This document shows, piece after piece, positions 60,711-64,000 of a stretch of 64,000 nt of DNA (within the stretch, counting starts at the first letter, position 1; every line of letters begins with the position of its first letter). The notes under the pieces were generated by a model. It made no database searches. It had not been told where the DNA came from and saw only the letters and a list, made by a program, of their open reading frames with translations. The translations under genes were made by a program, and so were the position numbers. Source of the DNA: Desulfosarcina widdelii (lineage in GTDB: Bacteria; Desulfobacterota; Desulfobacteria; Desulfobacterales; Desulfosarcinaceae); assembly GCF_009688965.1 (NCBI RefSeq), contig NZ_AP021875.1, positions 2,728,001 to 2,792,000 on the forward strand, read 5' to 3'.

Positions 60711-61472
60711 CTATACCGCGCTGGCGCCCCCATCCACCATCAGCGTCTGCCCCGTAATAAACCCGGCCCCGTCCGAAGACAAAAACAGGGCCGGATGAAC
60801 CACGTCGGCGGTCTCGGCGATGCGGCCCATGGGGATGGCCTTGACGATCTCCTTGAGCATCTCTTCGTTGGACCAGAAGGGCTTGGAAAAGCCGGTGCGT
60901 ACCATGCACGGGGCCACGGCGTTGACCTGAATGTTGAACGGCGCCAGTTCCTGGGCCAGGGTCTTGGTCATCATCTCGATAGCCGCCTTGGCGATGCCGT
61001 ATACTCCCATGAAAGGGGCGGCCCGCCGGGCAGCGATAGAGGTGATGCTGACAATTTTACCGGCCTTCTGTTCGCGCATGAGCCGGGCCGCCTTGCGCGA
61101 GCAAAGCCAGGTCCCGGTGAGGTTGGATTCCACGATCTTGGAGAACAGGGCTGGTTCGGCGTCCACCACACTGGTAATCAGGTTCATCCCCACGTTGTTC
61201 AACAGCACATCGATGCGGCCGAACCGCTCCACGGTCTGCGCGAAAAGCCGGTCCACGTCCTCTGCCTTGGCAACGTGGGCCGCGACGGCCAGCACCCGGT
61301 CACCGCCATCCATTTCGGCTACGGCCGCGTCCAGCCCCTCCTGTTTGCGCCCGCAGATCGCCACCTTGGCGCCCTGGGCAAGCAGCGTTTTGGCCATGTC
61401 CAGCCCAATGCCGCGGCTGCCGCCCGTAACCACAGCCACCTTGTCATCCAGTCCGTAGGACAGCGTCTTCAT
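60711..61472 (-). CDS. Short-chain dehydrogenase/reductase
   Basis: The 253-aa classical SDR has the cofactor loop VVTGGSRGIGLDMAKTL, NNVGMN, SITSIAARRAAPFMGVYGIAKAAI (Ser, Tyr, Lys triad) and a C-terminal GQTLMVDGGASAV. It resembles 3-oxoacyl-ACP reductases and glucose dehydrogenases; the substrate is not known. GGAGG is 6 bases before the ATG. A family A repeat stands upstream. Confidence 0.9.
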   Translation of the reverse strand: MKTLSYGLDDKVAVVTGGSRGIGLDMAKTLLAQGAKVAICGRKQEGLDAAVAEMDGGDRVLAVAAHVAKAEDVDRLFAQTVERFGRIDVLLNNVGMNLITSVVDAEPALFSKIVESNLTGTWLCSRKAARLMREQKAGKIVSITSIAARRAAPFMGVYGIAKAAIEMMTKTLAQELAPFNIQVNAVAPCMVRTGFSKPFWSNEEMLKEIVKAIPMGRIAETADVVHPALFLSSDGAGFITGQTLMVDGGASAV

Positions 61473-61493
61473 GGTTGCCTCCATTCGTTCGTT

Positions 61494-61617
61494 GACGGAT
61501 TCGTAAAAAGGCCGATATCGGCGTTACGCTCATCCTTCGTCACTGCGGCGTACGCCAAAGTACGCCTCATTCCTCAGGATTCGCAAGCCTTGATCTCGAC
61601 CTTTTTACGAATCCGTC
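61494..61617. repeat. Dispersed MITE-like repeat, family A, copy 2
   Basis: The 124-bp unit has a perfect 18-bp inverted repeat (GACGGATTCGTAAAAAGG and CCTTTTTACGAATCCGTC). The interior is like 796-919. Confidence 0.9.
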
Positions 61618-61707
61618 GGAAATGTGACTTTTTATGAGCCTGTTCGTTAATATCGGGAGAATCGAATCGACACCGTTTGCGTGCAGTGGGTACTATCATA
61701 CCATCAT

Positions 61708-62580
61708 TTACGGCAAACGGTCCAGATCCAGCGGAAGGGGCTTGTCCGGATTGATCTCCAGGGTCAATGCGCATTCGGGACAATGCTCCACGCAAAGTTC
61801 GCACCCCATGCACCGCGCGGCGTCGTAAAGGCGCCGGCCGTCCGTTATGCGCACCGCCTGGAAGTGACAGATTTCGACACACCGCCCGCACCCGCTGCAG
61901 CGGTCCTGATCGTGGACGACCCGATAGCCCGCCGGGGCGTTCATCGTCAAACCGGGATCCAGGGCGCGCGCTGCAGCCGTAGCCTGGAGGCTTACGCAGC
62001 AGTCGGGGCAGCAATTGCAGATGACCCCGGTGCTGCCGCCGGTGGCCACCTTAAAAAAGGCCTGGGTGATGTGCCCTTGGCTGCGGTAATACCGAACGAT
62101 GGATAGCGCCTCTTCTTGGCCGATCTGTCGGGCATGGTACTTTTGACAGTGGTCCAGCCAGAACCCGGCCGTTTTTTTTCCGATGGCGATGCAGCACGCC
62201 AACGGTTCGCAGGTTCCGGTGGCCGCCTTGCAGGGGCAGTCCATGACGGCAATGAATTCGGGCTCCTGGAAAATGATGCGGGTGGCGTAACGAAACGGAA
62301 CCACCTGTTTGTTCTTCTGGGAGACCGAATGGATATTTTTCTCCAGGCGCAGGATCTTTTGAACGTCGCCGGCCGAAAGCACCTTGCTGTGGTAGCGGTC
62401 GAATGCCATCCGGGCCACCCCGGCAAGGGGTTTGAACCGGATAAAGCGGCGCGAAAGTCTGACAATGGCCATGGCCACGCGGACATAGGGGCGATAAAAG
62501 ACGAAATAAAGATAGTTGTGAACGAAGCGGTCGATTCGCCATCCGTGGAGCTTTACCAGATTGCGTGTGGAGACCTTCAT
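61708..62580 (-). CDS. 4Fe-4S cluster protein, probable partner of the AOR
   Basis: The 290-aa protein has two C-terminal ferredoxin motifs (CSGCGRCVEICHFQAV, CMGCELCVEHCPECAL) and extra cysteine groups upstream: DCPCKAATGTCEPLACC and CNCCPDCC. The N-terminal 100 residues are basic with a hydrophobic helix (YLYFVFYRPYVRVAMAIV). It is divergent from the aldehyde oxidoreductase gene 285 bp away and could carry its electrons. AGAGGTG precedes the ATG at 62,580. Confidence 0.82.
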   Translation of the reverse strand: MKVSTRNLVKLHGWRIDRFVHNYLYFVFYRPYVRVAMAIVRLSRRFIRFKPLAGVARMAFDRYHSKVLSAGDVQKILRLEKNIHSVSQKNKQVVPFRYATRIIFQEPEFIAVMDCPCKAATGTCEPLACCIAIGKKTAGFWLDHCQKYHARQIGQEEALSIVRYYRSQGHITQAFFKVATGGSTGVICNCCPDCCVSLQATAAARALDPGLTMNAPAGYRVVHDQDRCSGCGRCVEICHFQAVRITDGRRLYDAARCMGCELCVEHCPECALTLEINPDKPLPLDLDRLP

Positions 62581-62605
62581 TCCGGGCACCTCTATTTAGA
62601 GCCCA

Positions 62606-62732
62606 TCCAGAAATGGCCAATTTGCCCGATATCTTTGTTGCGCGAAAAATTTTATCCTCGAAATATCAACCATATGACTGCGGTAAAATTTTTCGTGCGC
62701 CTCGATCTCGACCCAATTGGCCTATTTCTGGA
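62606..62732. repeat. Large palindromic element in the AOR promoter region
   Basis: TCCAGAAATGGCCAA and TTGGCCTATTTCTGGA form outer arms; GCGCGAAAAATTTTA pairs with TAAAATTTTTCGTGC inside. The whole 127 bp can fold into one long hairpin. It lies in the divergent promoter region, 133 bp before the AOR start. Confidence 0.7.
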
Positions 62733-62864
62733 TCTGCACTATTCAATAAGGTTCATAGAATGAATAATATTCGAAATTATAACTCAATTCAAATCTTCTT
62801 GACTTCACCTATTGAATTCCCTAAAAAAAGTCAACTGATGCCTTATAAATGGGAGATCAACCGC

Positions 62865-64000
62865 ATGACCAGCCGATTCGACGGATACATGGGAAAAGTT
62901 CTGGACATCAACCTCTCCACCGGTGCCATTGGTGAATACCCGGTTTCCGACGAGGACCGCGAACGCTTTCTCGGCGGTCGATTTCTCTCCACCAAAATCA
63001 TGTGGGACGAGCTGGCGCCGGGCATCGACCCCCTTTCCGAAGAGAATATCCTGATCGTCATGACATCGCCCCTAACCGGTACGGGGGCTCCGTCTACCAG
63101 CCGCTACGACATCTCGGCCAAAAGCCCCCTCACCGGCGCCGTCGGCCACTCCAACAGCGGCGGCAACTTCGGCATCCGCCTGAAGCGGGCCGGGTGGGAC
63201 GGCATGATCGTCCGCGGCAAAGCGGACAAACCAGTCTACATCGAAGTGGATCAGGATCAAATTCAAATCCGGGATGCAAAAAAAATATGGGGAATGGACA
63301 CCCAGGCCGCCCAGGCCGCCATGGGCAAGGGCGGCACCCTGGCCATCGGCCCTGCCGGAGAGAACCGGGTCAAATTTGCCACGGTGGTCTCCCAGGAACG
63401 CAGCCACGGCCGAACCGGCATGGGTGCTGTCATGGGGTCGAAGAATCTGAAGGGCATCGTGGCGCGGGGAAAATGCAAGATCCCCATCCGGGACAAAAAG
63501 CGTTTCCGCAAAAGTGTCAAGAAGTGGACTCGAATGCTCAAAAGCCACCCGGCCACCGGCGATGCAGCTCCGCGCTACGGCACCGCCGTTTTTCTCACCG
63601 CCCTGTCCGCCGGCAACGCCCTGCCCACCAAGAATTTTTCCAGGGGAAGCTATGAAAATGCTGACAAGATCTCCGGCCAGCGCCTGGCCGAGGAGTATTT
63701 GGTCAAAAACGAAGGCTGCGTCTCCTGCCCCATCCGCTGCGGCCGGGTGGTGGAGCTGGACGGCAAGAACGTCAAAGGCCCCGAATATGAAATCCTCTGC
63801 CTGATGGGCTCCAACCTGCTGATCGACGACCTTGAAGCCATCATTCGCTGGAACTACGAACTGGATCTTCTTGGCATGGACACCATCACGGTGGGCAACC
63901 TGCTCGGTTTTGCTATGGAACTCAACGAAAAAGGCATGTGGGACAGCGGCATCCGTTTCGGCCGCAAGGAAAATATTTCCGCCATCCTCGAAGACATCGC
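62865..64000 (+). CDS. Aldehyde:ferredoxin oxidoreductase, tungsten/molybdenum (3' end outside window)
   Basis: The first 378 residues are visible. The N-terminus GYMGKVLDINLSTGAIGEYP, FLGGRFLSTKIMWDELAPG and TGAVGHSNSGGNFGIRLKRAG are the AOR domain-1 signature binding tungstopterin. The first ligands of the [4Fe-4S] cluster are visible in CVSCPIRCG, followed by GPEYEILCLMGSN and LDLLGMDTI. It oxidises aldehydes to acids with ferredoxin. GGGAG stands 8 bases before the ATG. Confidence 0.92.
   Translation, partial: MTSRFDGYMGKVLDINLSTGAIGEYPVSDEDRERFLGGRFLSTKIMWDELAPGIDPLSEENILIVMTSPLTGTGAPSTSRYDISAKSPLTGAVGHSNSGGNFGIRLKRAGWDGMIVRGKADKPVYIEVDQDQIQIRDAKKIWGMDTQAAQAAMGKGGTLAIGPAGENRVKFATVVSQERSHGRTGMGAVMGSKNLKGIVARGKCKIPIRDKKRFRKSVKKWTRMLKSHPATGDAAPRYGTAVFLTALSAGNALPTKNFSRGSYENADKISGQRLAEEYLVKNEGCVSCPIRCGRVVELDGKNVKGPEYEILCLMGSNLLIDDLEAIIRWNYELDLLGMDTITVGNLLGFAMELNEKGMWDSGIRFGRKENISAILEDI

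Overview
The window looks like a chromosomal segment of a GC-rich, anaerobic, Gram-negative bacterium, most likely a Desulfosarcina/Desulfobacteraceae-type sulfate reducer (Desulfobacterota). This is inferred from gene content: a tungsten/molybdenum aldehyde:ferredoxin oxidoreductase with a Fe-S partner, a ferredoxin-nitroreductase fusion, a DUF362 protein, a UroD-like corrinoid methyltransferase, succinyl-CoA:acetate CoA-transferase, outer-membrane porins, and HD-GYP, HDOD and DUF4388 signalling proteins. No rRNA, tRNA or CRISPR array was seen.

Layout. 1-7.8 kb holds metabolic genes (nitroreductase, YitT, a porin-lipoprotein pair, ackA, CoA-transferase, thyA). 7.9-13.3 kb is a four-gene overlapping operon encoding a Wadjet/MksBEFG-type SMC anti-plasmid system (kleisin, MukE-like, SMC ATPase, TOPRIM nuclease). 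At 13,502-25,391 lies an 11.9-kb Mu-like transposable element. Its ends were found by eye: 24-bp imperfect terminal inverted repeats starting 5'-TGT, flanked by a perfect 5-bp target duplication (ACCTT). It carries repressor, ner, A, B, gemA, a gp41-like gene with a Mu-type frameshift site, tape-measure protein, a coiled-coil protein, an unusual 546-aa IS630-like DDE transposase and two Mor-like activators. It has no capsid, portal, terminase, sheath, baseplate or lysis genes.

25.4-38 kb is mixed accessory sequence: MFS plus UroD-like pair, HD-GYP plus helical-repeat pair, methyltransferase, TetR, endonuclease/phosphatase, FAD oxidase and a YefM-YoeB toxin-antitoxin module with a recognisable operator. 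38.6-43.7 kb is a divergently TetR-controlled operon (Zn alcohol dehydrogenase, SCP2-like protein, ThDP enzyme, 3beta-HSD-like epimerase, VOC protein). 43.7-57.6 kb includes cupin, rmuC, two hydrolases, a TorF-like porin, TM2, an HDOD protein, tag, and an OmpR/BaeS-type two-component pair followed by an exported MsrA-MsrB fusion whose promoter has four 11-bp-spaced repeats, a likely response-regulator site. 57.8-64 kb holds DUF362, two decayed signalling genes, an SDR, a 4Fe-4S protein and the start of an aldehyde:ferredoxin oxidoreductase.

The intergenic spaces are rich in short non-coding repeats. There are at least three dispersed MITE-like families with inverted ends or paired copies, plus several common palindromes. 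One family has two full copies, one left-end fragment abutting a start codon, and a possible diverged copy beside the Mu-like element.

All functional calls rest on reading motifs by eye. No database search was run.
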